From Polaribacter marinaquae (GTDB lineage: Bacteria; Bacteroidota; Bacteroidia; Flavobacteriales; Flavobacteriaceae), in the NCBI RefSeq assembly GCF_038019025.1, contig NZ_CP150496.1, positions 2,868,001-2,932,000 on the forward strand: a stretch of DNA of 64,000 nt, given 5' to 3'. Shown in pieces: positions 55,575 to 63,112 of the stretch. Positions within the stretch are counted from its first letter, which is position 1, and each line of letters starts with the position of its first letter. The notes below the pieces were generated by a model. The model made no database searches. It was not told where the DNA came from and saw nothing but the letters and a program-made list of their open reading frames with translations. Made by a program: the position numbers and the translations under genes.

Positions 55575-56452
55575 TGCTATCTGTATTAATACCAACATAT
55601 AATTACAATGCATTTTTATTAGTTAAAAATATTCAGAAACAATTAGTTTTAGAAAAAATACCTTTCGAAATTATTTGTTTTGATGATGGATCTAACTCTT
55701 CTATTAATATAAATAATGAAGAAATAAACACACTTTCTAACGCAACTTTTATCGCTTTTAAGAAGAATGTTGGTAGAAGTGCAATACGTAATTTGTTAGC
55801 TGAAAAAGCCACATTTAATTGGTTGCTTTTTTTAGATGCAGATGTTTTACCGGTAAGCAATAACTTTATTAAAAATTATATAAAGTATTTTAATTCTGAT
55901 AAAATTGTTTTTTGTGGCGGAATTAAATATCAAGATTCAACCGAAAATCAAAAGTATTTAAGATACAAATACGGAAAAAAAAATGAAGAAATTTCTTTAA
56001 ATAAAAGAATACAAAATCCTTCAAAATATTTTTTTACCTCTAATTTTTTAATTCAGAAAGCAGTTTTTTCAAAAATTAAATTCGAAGAAAAATTAGTTGA
56101 TTATGGTAGAGAAGATTTACTTTTTTCTATGGATTTGATAAAAGAAGGTTACAAAATAGAACAAATAGCAAACGAGGTTTATCATTTGGGTATTGATGAC
56201 AATGCACTTTTTATTAAAAAGACAAAAAAGGCAATGAAAAATTTAATTTTCTTAGAAAAAAGTAATTTGATTGATGCTGATAGTTTGCAACTATTAAAGC
56301 TAATCAATAAAATTTCTAAATTTAAGTTATTAAAAGCAGCTGCTTTTTTACAACCTGTTTTCGAGAATTTGGCAAAGAATAAATCATCAGTATTTTTTTT
56401 AAATTGCATGAAAGTAAGTTACCTCTGTCAACTAAAATTAAAGCATGAATAG
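55574..56452 (+). CDS. Glycosyltransferase family 2
   Basis: The 292-residue inverting GT-A enzyme starts S-V-L-I-P-T-Y-N-Y-N. It has the nucleotide-binding acidic residues in F-D-D-G-S and the D-x-D metal motif in L-F-L-D-A-D-V (about 91-97), and W-x-x-G-R-E-D-L-type acceptor-side residues appear as V-D-Y-G-R-E-D-L-L-F. It has no membrane helix, so it acts in the cytosol at the membrane surface. It overlaps ftsE by 1 nt and the 2OG-oxygenase gene by 8 nt. Sugar donor and acceptor are unknown; it probably contributes to surface glycan or a secondary lipid. Confidence 0.88.
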   Translation: MLSVLIPTYNYNAFLLVKNIQKQLVLEKIPFEIICFDDGSNSSININNEEINTLSNATFIAFKKNVGRSAIRNLLAEKATFNWLLFLDADVLPVSNNFIKNYIKYFNSDKIVFCGGIKYQDSTENQKYLRYKYGKKNEEISLNKRIQNPSKYFFTSNFLIQKAVFSKIKFEEKLVDYGREDLLFSMDLIKEGYKIEQIANEVYHLGIDDNALFIKKTKKAMKNLIFLEKSNLIDADSLQLLKLINKISKFKLLKAAAFLQPVFENLAKNKSSVFFLNCMKVSYLCQLKLKHE

Positions 56453-57257
56453 AACCGAAATTGCTAATTTAATTTTAACGAATTTAAATGAAAATAAAGA
56501 TGCTTTAAAAAAGCAATTTTTATCATCAAAAGATGAAATAGGTTATTTTTATCTGGATAATTTGTTACCAGAAACTTTGGCTTTAGAAATCTATCAGAAT
56601 TTTCCAGACACAAAAGAAGCTGTTAAGAAAAAAAACTTAAGAGAGTTTAAATTTACAGCATATCAAATGAATAAATATGATGTGCTTTTAGAGGAAATTG
56701 TTTATGCTTTTCAAGATAAAAGAGTTGTAAAGTTAGTTGGTGAGATTTGCGAATTAAAAGATATAGAAGGTGATGAGAATCTGTATGCAGGAGGTTTGTC
56801 TTTAATGGAGAAAGACAATTTTTTGAATCCGCATTTAGATAATTCACATGACAAGGATAGAAATAAATGGCGCGTTTTAAACTTGCTTTATTATGTTTCA
56901 CCAAATTGGAAACTAGAAAATGGTGGTAATTTAGAATTATGGCCAAAAGGTTTAAAAGAGTCACAAATAACCATTGTTAGTAAGTTTAACAGATTAGTTG
57001 TAATGTCTACACACAATAATTCTTGGCATTCTGTAAGTAAAGTTTTAAAGGATTATGTTAGAAATTGTGTTTCTAATTATTATTTTTCGAATGCTCCTTT
57101 TTTAACTTCAGATACTTTTCATGTGACTACTTTTAGAGGGAGATCGTCAGAAAAAATTAAAGATATTTTATTGCGATTAGACAATGGTTTTAGAGGAAGT
57201 TTGCGAAAAATCTTTAAGAAAGGAGTTCGAGAGAATCCACATCAATATAAGAAGTAG
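56445..57257 (+). CDS. 2-oxoglutarate/Fe(II)-dependent oxygenase
   Basis: The 270-residue protein has the 2OG-Fe(II) facial triad H130-L-D132 in N-P-H-L-D-N-S and H195 in S-W-H-S-V. A 2OG-binding Arg is likely R206 in D-Y-V-R-N-C-V-S. The spacing of about 63 residues from HxD to H fits prolyl-hydroxylase-type (P4Hc) enzymes. No signal peptide. It overlaps the upstream GT2 gene by 8 nt and abuts the convergent GT4 gene, so a hydroxylation linked to glycan assembly is the contextual guess. The substrate is unknown. Confidence 0.87.
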   Translation: MNRTEIANLILTNLNENKDALKKQFLSSKDEIGYFYLDNLLPETLALEIYQNFPDTKEAVKKKNLREFKFTAYQMNKYDVLLEEIVYAFQDKRVVKLVGEICELKDIEGDENLYAGGLSLMEKDNFLNPHLDNSHDKDRNKWRVLNLLYYVSPNWKLENGGNLELWPKGLKESQITIVSKFNRLVVMSTHNNSWHSVSKVLKDYVRNCVSNYYFSNAPFLTSDTFHVTTFRGRSSEKIKDILLRLDNGFRGSLRKIFKKGVRENPHQYKK

Positions 57258-58364
57258 TTATTGTAAGTTTTCAAAGATTTTTAATAAATCAGTTTCTTGT
57301 TTTTCCCAAACTAATTCTCTTTTTGCAACTTTTAAAGATTCAGAATAACTTTTTGCAAACATCTGATTAATTTGTGATGCAATAATTGCTGGCTTTCTAT
57401 TTTTTAGAACTTCACCAACATTATACTTTGTAATAACAGCTTTCATTTCTGGCAAATCGGCAGTCAAAACAGGCACGTTTGCTTGAATATAATCGAATAT
57501 TTTATTAGGTAATGCGTATCTATAATTTAGCCCTAAATCTTCTTCAATACTAATACCTAAATCTGCTAACGGAGTTAATTTAGCTAATTCTTCGGGAGTT
57601 TTTCGACCTAATAAAAATACTTTTTTTTCTAATTTTTCTGATGCTACTTTTAATTTTAAATTCAGAAATTCATCACCGTCGCCAATAATAACAAAGCAAC
57701 AATTATCTATAATTTTTACTGTCTCAATCATTAAATTTAATCCTCTACCAAGGTTTGTTGCGCCTTGATATAAGATTATTTTCTGATTTTTTGTATCAAA
57801 ATTGAAATTCCCTTTTTTTAATTCTTTTTGAAAAGGTAAGTTTTTGATGGTTTTAAAATTAGTTTGATATTTATTTTTATAATGTTTAGCGATGCTATCA
57901 CAAACTGTATAATTATTTTTTAATTTCGGAATAATTAAATCTTCTAAAATCATCCAAAAACTTTTAACTTTTGGTCTATTAACTAATTCTGGTATTTCAG
58001 AAAAGAGTTCGTGACTATCAAAAACTAATTTTTTATTTTGAAGTTTACTTACAAGAAAGTTTGGTAATAATGTATCTAAATCATTTGCTAATAAAATATC
58101 TTTTTTATGAAATAATAAGTAAATAAATAATCGAAGATTAAATTCGGCAAAAAATAGGAAGCCGTTATTAAAAAGCAGTTTAAATCTTTTGGTTGTATAA
58201 TTTCTAGAAATATTTTTACTGTTTTTTAGTTTTCGACCAATTAATATTACTTCGTAATTATTGTTCGTTAACGTTTTACAAACCTTAGCAACTCTTTGGT
58301 CTGTAGATAAATCATTAGTAACAGAGATAAATACTCTTTTCAAAATTATTATAATTTCTTGCAA
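57258..58364 (-). CDS. Glycosyltransferase family 4-like (GT-B)
   Basis: The 368-residue GT-B enzyme opens V-F-I-S-V-T-N-D-L-S-T-D-Q-R-V-A-K-V, a typical start for flavobacterial family 4 enzymes. The C-terminal domain has L-Y-Q-G-A-T-N-L-G-R-G-L-N-L-M-I, then F-V-I-I-G-D-G-D-E and a nucleotide-sugar segment S-I-E-E-D-L-G-L-N-Y-R-Y-A-L-P-N-K-I-F-D-Y. Family members build polysaccharides or glycolipids. A TTG at 58343 would give a more usual N-terminus (residue 8 onward), so the start is uncertain. It is convergent with the 2OG oxygenase. Confidence 0.85.
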   Translation of the reverse strand: MQEIIIILKRVFISVTNDLSTDQRVAKVCKTLTNNNYEVILIGRKLKNSKNISRNYTTKRFKLLFNNGFLFFAEFNLRLFIYLLFHKKDILLANDLDTLLPNFLVSKLQNKKLVFDSHELFSEIPELVNRPKVKSFWMILEDLIIPKLKNNYTVCDSIAKHYKNKYQTNFKTIKNLPFQKELKKGNFNFDTKNQKIILYQGATNLGRGLNLMIETVKIIDNCCFVIIGDGDEFLNLKLKVASEKLEKKVFLLGRKTPEELAKLTPLADLGISIEEDLGLNYRYALPNKIFDYIQANVPVLTADLPEMKAVITKYNVGEVLKNRKPAIIASQINQMFAKSYSESLKVAKRELVWEKQETDLLKIFENLQ

Positions 58365-58598
58365 GATAAATTAAAAACAAATCAATTTAAATAATCAATT
58401 TACATTTTTACTTATAATATTGATTAACTGTAATTTGTTGTGAAAAGAATAAAATTTACATCTAAAAATTCATAAATTTTTAAGATAAATATATTTGAAT
58501 TGTTAAAATAATAATTATATTTGAGATAATTGCTCATGATATTATAAGAAAAAGTGTTTTTATTAAAATAAAATTTAACCCCTAAAACACCCAATTTA

Positions 58599-58795
58599 AT
58601 GTCAAAATGCCCCTCATGTAATTCTAATTACAGTAAAAGATCTACTAGAAACTTTTTTCAAAGGATTATACCAAAGTCAAAAGTTTTAAATGTTTTCATT
58701 GCAAAACAAAAGTTCTAAGAATACCTTATTTGTTTTCTGAATTTATTATTAAAAAAGGAAAGCAATTAGAAAGAGGTTTTCAAGTTACTAATTAA
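58599..58795 (+). pseudogene. Frameshifted small zinc-ribbon protein (paralogue of the next gene)
   Basis: ATG at 58599 opens M-S-K-C-P-S-C-N-S-N-Y, nearly identical to the start of the next gene. Its natural frame breaks near 58683-58687 (a GTTTT run): the second half in another frame reads K-C-F-H-C-K-T-K-V-L-R-I-P-Y-L-F, the counterpart of K-C-H-E-C-K-V-K-Y-I-R-I-P-F. A missing single T would restore a 65-residue C-x2-C...C-x2-C protein. Either a real inactivation or a homopolymer sequencing error. Confidence 0.7.
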
Positions 58796-58834
58796 ATAAG
58801 CATGTTTTTTATAGTTAATTTTTAAAAGACAATT

Positions 58835-59011
58835 ATGAGTAAATGTCCTTCATGCAATTCAGGTTTTAGAAAAAGAATAACAAGAAATTCTTATTTGCGT
58901 TTATTTTTTAAAGCAAAAATTTATAAGTGTCATGAATGTAAAGTTAAATATATAAGAATTCCGTTTATTACAACATCGATAATTATTAAAAAAGGAAATA
59001 AGAAAAAATAA
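58835..59011 (+). CDS. Small zinc-ribbon protein (58 aa)
   Basis: ATG at 58835 opens a 58-codon frame: M-S-K-C-P-S-C-N-S-G-F at the start and K-C-H-E-C-K-V-K-Y at 31-39. The two C-x2-C pairs, 24 residues apart, form a zinc ribbon. The C-terminus is basic and hydrophobic (I-R-I-P-F-I-T-T-S-I-I-I-K-K-G). I recognise no family. An intrinsic terminator follows 24 nt downstream, and a decayed duplicate lies upstream, both of which support it as a real gene. Function unknown. Confidence 0.72.
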   Translation: MSKCPSCNSGFRKRITRNSYLRLFFKAKIYKCHECKVKYIRIPFITTSIIIKKGNKKK

Positions 59012-59033
59012 TTATTTGCTAAACATGTTAAAT

Positions 59034-59071
59034 TAAAAAAACCTCTAATTAAGTTAATTAGAGGTTTTTTT
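59034..59071. terminator. Bidirectional intrinsic terminator after the zinc-ribbon gene
   Basis: The inverted repeat AAAAAAACCTCTAATT (59035-59050) with AATTAGAGGTTTTTTT (59056-59071) and a 5-nt loop is strong in both directions. It lies just after the small gene and before the GC-rich 23-mer at 59078-59100. Confidence 0.85.
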
Positions 59072-59168
59072 AATTTTGTGGAGACGCTGATACCCGAATC
59101 TTAATTTGTTTTGAATTTCATTATATCTCTTTGTTTTATTAAGACATTCAAAAAACGATTATTAATAT

Positions 59169-59206
59169 AACCAAAGTATATGCTTAAACATACCCTTTGG
59201 TTTTTG
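59169..59206 (-). terminator. Weak hairpin downstream of the T9SS protein gene
   Basis: AACCAAAG (59169-59176) pairs with CTTTGGTT (59195-59202) around a long loop. On the minus strand the T-run after it is interrupted, so termination strength is doubtful. Confidence 0.4.
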
Positions 59207-59224
59207 ATAAATTGTTAGTATTTG

Positions 59225-60076
59225 TTAATGACTTAGTAGTTTAATTGTTTTCTGACCTTTATCTGTTTTAATTTGAGCAATCCATAAACCTTTTTTTAGA
59301 CAAAAATCAGTTATTGTTGCCGTGTTTATACTTTTAACTAAAGAGCCCGTTACATTGTAAATTTTAATTTGTGTACGACTAGCTACATCTGTAACATAAA
59401 TTCTGTTATTATTTGCTCTCAATTTAGTTTTAACTAAATTTTCAACAGGGTTTACACTTAGAGTAGAAGCTCCAGAACCAGAAACTTCAATTTTGTATAA
59501 ACTAAACGAATTTGAAGAGTATATTGAAATATTTTCGCCAGTACCATTGTAATCAGCTGTTATAGTGTAAGGATCTGTGTCAGAAACCTTAGTAACTGAA
59601 TTTAAAACGCTTGTTTCATCAGAAATAAATAAAGATCGCTCAGAAGAACCTCCTGAACGATACCAGATTTTTATAGATACTGGACCTGAAAGAGGAAAAT
59701 ACATATAACTATGTGTTGGATTTAGGTTGTTATCATCAGGATTAGAACCTCCTTCTGTTTTAAAACGATTAATTGAAGTGTATTCGTTTTCTGTACCTGC
59801 ATCCCATGTTTTTCCACCAGCGTTTTCTATTTTACCATATTTGTCTCCAGAGCTGTCACCCACTAGAAATAAGGCGTCCTTTTTTACAGTTGCTCCTTCA
59901 GGAGCATTAAAATCTGCTAGAGGCCACATAGCAATTTGTGCTGCGCTAGTATAACTGGCATCGCCTCCAAAATCCCAAATTTTTGTTTGTGCATTTTGAG
60001 TTAAACAAAATGTAACCAGAAATAGTGTTAGATAAAGTAGTTTTTTTTCATGATTAAAAGTTTTATAGCTAATCAA
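59225..60076 (-). CDS. Exported protein with T9SS C-terminal sorting domain, pectin-cluster associated
   Basis: The 283-residue protein has a signal-peptide-like segment (L-Y-L-T-L-F-L-V-T-F-C-L ending Q-N-A-Q). The mature part opens I-W-D-F-G-G-D, like the N-terminal carbohydrate-related modules on some Bacteroidota pectate lyases. It ends in a type A type-IX-secretion sorting domain with Y-N-V-T-G-S-L-V-K-S and G-L-W-I-A-Q-I-K-T-D. No catalytic domain lies between, so it may be a binding protein or a shortened lyase. The natural start ATG-A8-CTACTT at 60049-60051 is out of frame by one base; the annotated frame uses an upstream ATG (60076). An AATCGATT operator lies 4 nt before that ATG. 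Confidence 0.75.
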   Translation of the reverse strand: MISYKTFNHEKKLLYLTLFLVTFCLTQNAQTKIWDFGGDASYTSAAQIAMWPLADFNAPEGATVKKDALFLVGDSSGDKYGKIENAGGKTWDAGTENEYTSINRFKTEGGSNPDDNNLNPTHSYMYFPLSGPVSIKIWYRSGGSSERSLFISDETSVLNSVTKVSDTDPYTITADYNGTGENISIYSSNSFSLYKIEVSGSGASTLSVNPVENLVKTKLRANNNRIYVTDVASRTQIKIYNVTGSLVKSINTATITDFCLKKGLWIAQIKTDKGQKTIKLLSH

Positions 60077-60092
60077 TATAATCGATTACAAT
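60076..60092. promoter_or_regulatory. Candidate LacI-type operator (AATCGATT core) upstream of the T9SS protein
   Basis: ATATAATCGATTACAATAT (60076-60094) is nearly palindromic around AATCGATT (60080-60087). The same 8-bp core is centred on an 18-bp near-palindrome next to the kduI promoter. LacI-family regulators bind dyads with a central CG like this. Confidence 0.5.
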
Positions 60093-60195
60093 ATTAGTTA
60101 TTTTTTTTGACTTTCATCGGGAAATATTTTGTTAAACCTCAGGTAATCATTGGTGTAAAGTTTTGCTGTGCGATTTTTCTTAAATTAAATTATAA

Positions 60196-60966
60196 TTATT
60201 TTAAAAAATTATGAAATGGTTTAATTTTTTCTTTTAATTCTTTTATAGCAAGTTTTGTAACTTCTGTAGCCCCTAAAATAGACAAATGCGTGTTGTCTAT
60301 TTTTCCTTTTGGATAATAAGAAATTTCGTTAGGTGCATAATGTAGATGTAATTTTTTAGAAGCCTCAACACCATAAGATTCTTCAAGTTTTTCTGTTAAA
60401 TATTGTAAGTCAATTAAAGGAATATTATATTCTTTTGCAATAAGTCTAACTTGTAGAGGATAGTTTCCGTGAGTATCTACTAAAGTACTATCCGAATTAA
60501 AATTTCGCCTAACTATGGAGGTAAATAAAACTGGATTAGCTTCCTTTTCTTGGGTTTCATTTATAAATTTAATTAAATTATTTCGATATGCTGTATTTGG
60601 ATTGGTGTAACGTTTTGGAGATTTTTCTTTTTGATCATTATGGCCAAATTGTATAAAAACATAATCGCCTTTTTTGAGTTTGTTATGCACTTTTTGCCAT
60701 CTTTTTTCAGTAATAAAACTACGTGTACTTCTGCCATTTACAGCATGGTTTTCTAGAGTTACCCTATCATTTAAAAACGAAGGTAAAATTTGACACCAAC
60801 CACGTTCTGGGTTTACTTTAGGGTTTGGTTTGTCTGCCATTGTAGAATCTCCAATGCTATAAATTGTAACGTTTTTAATTTCAGTTCTTTCCTCTTTCAA
60901 AGTATTTTCTTTACAAGAAACTAGAGTAATTAAACAAATTGAAAAAAATATTTTAAAGTATTTCAT
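60196..60966 (-). CDS. Rhamnogalacturonan acetylesterase-like SGNH hydrolase (CE12-like), exported
   Basis: The 256-residue lipoprotein-like product (lipobox L-V-S-C, Cys 18) has the SGNH blocks: G-D-S-T-M at about 37-41, N-G-R-S block II-like segment A-V-N-G-R-S-T-R-S-F, G-H-N-D (block III) and D-N-T-H-L-S with catalytic Asp/His near the C-terminus. This is the pattern of rhamnogalacturonan acetylesterases, which remove acetyl groups from pectin backbones. Its start overlaps the upstream PL10-CE8 stop by 14 nt, so they are co-translated in pectin breakdown. Confidence 0.9.
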   Translation of the reverse strand: MKYFKIFFSICLITLVSCKENTLKEERTEIKNVTIYSIGDSTMADKPNPKVNPERGWCQILPSFLNDRVTLENHAVNGRSTRSFITEKRWQKVHNKLKKGDYVFIQFGHNDQKEKSPKRYTNPNTAYRNNLIKFINETQEKEANPVLFTSIVRRNFNSDSTLVDTHGNYPLQVRLIAKEYNIPLIDLQYLTEKLEESYGVEASKKLHLHYAPNEISYYPKGKIDNTHLSILGATEVTKLAIKELKEKIKPFHNFLK

Positions 60967-62953
60967 ACCATTCTTTTTTTGATGATTTTTTATGTTTTCC
61001 TAAAACGTTTTTTAATGTATATTTCTTTACATCTGAATCCTTTATTTGATAAGACCATTTTACTCTTTTTTTAGGTTGATAACCTTTTCCAGAGTTTTTA
61101 AATTCTGCATAAAATGTAGTCTTTTCAGCTTCTTTTTTAGACCAATTGTGCCAACCTTTAGGTTCAATATGTTTGTGTAGAATACAATTTATAAATACTG
61201 TTTTTGCATGAATACGCCATGGTCTTCCTAAATAAACTTTAGTCACATTTTTCTCAGCAGTTAATTTACAATTGCTAAAAACGTAACCAAATTTTGTTTC
61301 TTTATTTGTTGATGCTGCTGTAATATATGAATCTTTTTTACTATTAATTTGGCAGTTGTAAAAATATGCAGTAGCATTACCAAAGATAAAATCAGTGGTA
61401 CCTTCTATAAAACAATCTTTATAAAATTGCTTGCCATTACCAGAGGTATATAACGTATCTTGATTGCCTAAAAGATTGCAGTTTATTACTGCAACTTCAT
61501 TAGAGTTTATTGTTAATGCTATTGCTTGTCCAATATCTCCAGCTGTGTTTTTAATTGTTAAGTTTTTTAGAATTGTATTATCTGCTTCAACTAAAAGAGT
61601 CGATGTGTAAAATGTACTATTTCTACCAAGACCAATTTTACTAAAATAATCGTTGTTTGTAATAATGGTATTTTCTTTGCTTTCGCCTATTAAAGATATT
61701 TTTGGATTCCATTTATGGAGTTTTACTTTTTCAGAGTAAATTCCGTTTCTAATAAAAATAGTAATCCTTTTATCTGGAAAAGCTTTAGAATTATTGATGG
61801 CTTCTTGAATACTATAATAATCTCCACTACCATCTTTAGCTACAATCACATTAAAACTATCAGTAGGTTTGTCTTTTTTAATATGTTTTTTTTTCCAAGA
61901 AGGATATTTATCTAGTACTTCTTGAGGAAAAGTTTTATACCATGCATAACCATTTCTTCGTTCTTCGCCAATTTCAGCAAGTGTTGCTTTTTTTATTCCA
62001 TCTCTATCACAGAAAAAAGGGGTATTATCATCTAGTTCCATAAAACGAGCCCAAATTGGAGGAGCATTTTTATCTAAAACCATTTTTTTACTGATTACTT
62101 TTCCTTTATCATTATAAATTCTATCTTCACGCAATCCAGTAATTTTTGTTTTTTTTAACCAAGAAACAGCACTTTTTATGGCTTGTTTTATCTCTTTGGT
62201 TGGTTTCTCAATACGCATTAATAATAAAACAATATTTGCAGATTCAGCACCGCTTAAAGAAGGTAATTCATACGCTCTGGCTTTTACTGGTAGTAAGGTG
62301 TTTCTATCATGTTGAGCACACCATGCTGTCAATACACCATTTTGTTTGTATTGGGTTTTTAAAATACATTCAATGCCTTTATTAAAGGCTATTTCAACTT
62401 TTTTAATAATATCTTTGGATGGTTGAATCGAAAAATAATTAGTGCTGTCTTTTATTTCTTTTAATACATTAAGAATGTTTACCATAGAATCATCATTATA
62501 GGTAATGTGTGTATAGTATCCTTTTTTTAAAGGATAAAATTGTGGCCAGCCTCCATTATTATATTGTGCTTTTAACAAATAGTTTAACCCTTTTAAAAAC
62601 GCTTTTTTGTACCTTTCATCAGGTCGAAATCTATAGACCTTAGATAAGTATAGCATTTCTTGATAAGTAGCACCATTGTCTGTCGTTACATCCTTATTAC
62701 TTTTTTTTAATAACAATAACTGCTCTTTTTTTTCTTTAGTAATTGGCTTTTGCATTTGTATATTTTTAGGCCAACCACCAATGTTTCTTTGATATATTAA
62801 AACATTTTCTGCAATTACTTTAGCTTCTTTAGTTCCAAACCAGTTGCTTTCTTTTTGGTTCACAATTTTTTCCCAAGATTTATCCATAATCTGGCCTTGA
62901 GTAGTGTTTTTTAAAAAAAAAAATAAAAATATAATTAAAAAAAGTCTCTTCAT
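60953..62953 (-). CDS. Fused pectate lyase (PL10) and pectinesterase (CE8), exported
   Basis: The 666-residue protein has a signal peptide ending in T-T-Q-G-Q at about 21. Residues about 25-350 are a family 10 pectate lyase: N-I-G-G-W-P-K-N, D-N-G-A-T-Y-Q-E-M, G-G-W-P-Q-F-Y-P and H-I-T-Y-N-D-D-S-M. Residues about 370-640 are a pectin methylesterase: V-A-K-D-G-S-G-D-Y, Q-A-I-A-L, N-Q-D-T-L-Y, D-F-I-F-G-N-A and Y-L-G-R-P-W. De-esterification followed by lyase cleavage on one chain suits methylated pectin. Its 3' end overlaps the CE12-like esterase gene. No T9SS domain is visible. Confidence 0.94.
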   Translation of the reverse strand: MKRLFLIIFLFFFLKNTTQGQIMDKSWEKIVNQKESNWFGTKEAKVIAENVLIYQRNIGGWPKNIQMQKPITKEKKEQLLLLKKSNKDVTTDNGATYQEMLYLSKVYRFRPDERYKKAFLKGLNYLLKAQYNNGGWPQFYPLKKGYYTHITYNDDSMVNILNVLKEIKDSTNYFSIQPSKDIIKKVEIAFNKGIECILKTQYKQNGVLTAWCAQHDRNTLLPVKARAYELPSLSGAESANIVLLLMRIEKPTKEIKQAIKSAVSWLKKTKITGLREDRIYNDKGKVISKKMVLDKNAPPIWARFMELDDNTPFFCDRDGIKKATLAEIGEERRNGYAWYKTFPQEVLDKYPSWKKKHIKKDKPTDSFNVIVAKDGSGDYYSIQEAINNSKAFPDKRITIFIRNGIYSEKVKLHKWNPKISLIGESKENTIITNNDYFSKIGLGRNSTFYTSTLLVEADNTILKNLTIKNTAGDIGQAIALTINSNEVAVINCNLLGNQDTLYTSGNGKQFYKDCFIEGTTDFIFGNATAYFYNCQINSKKDSYITAASTNKETKFGYVFSNCKLTAEKNVTKVYLGRPWRIHAKTVFINCILHKHIEPKGWHNWSKKEAEKTTFYAEFKNSGKGYQPKKRVKWSYQIKDSDVKKYTLKNVLGKHKKSSKKEWYEIL

Positions 62954-63074
62954 TTGGTAGTTAGTTTTTAAATGTTGTAATTAAATTTTACAAGAAAAGG
63001 TAAATCATAATAAAAAACATTCTGTTTTTTCTAAATATTTTAAAACCTATTTCTAATAGTTTAGAATAATTGTA

Positions 63075-63082
63075 TATATTTG
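63075..63082 (+). promoter_or_regulatory. -7 promoter box of kduI
   Basis: TATATTTG matches TAnnTTTG and lies 30 nt before the ATG at 63113. It overlaps the operator-like dyad that begins at 63081. Confidence 0.6.
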
Positions 63083-63098
63083 TGCAATCGATTACACA
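63081..63098. promoter_or_regulatory. Candidate LacI-type operator at the kduI promoter
   Basis: TGTGCAATCGATTACACA is a near-palindrome (one mismatched pair) around AATCGATT (63086-63093). It overlaps the end of the -7 box and the transcription start, the position for a repressor. The same core lies before the T9SS gene, so both may answer to one pectin-responsive regulator. Confidence 0.6.
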
Positions 63099-63112
63099 AA
63101 TATAGAATATAT

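Noticed and set aside
59078..59100. A tRNA gene or complete tmRNA 3' domain.
   Set aside because: No 5-bp T-arm stem or acceptor partner is visible; only a 23-nt patch with a suggestive end.
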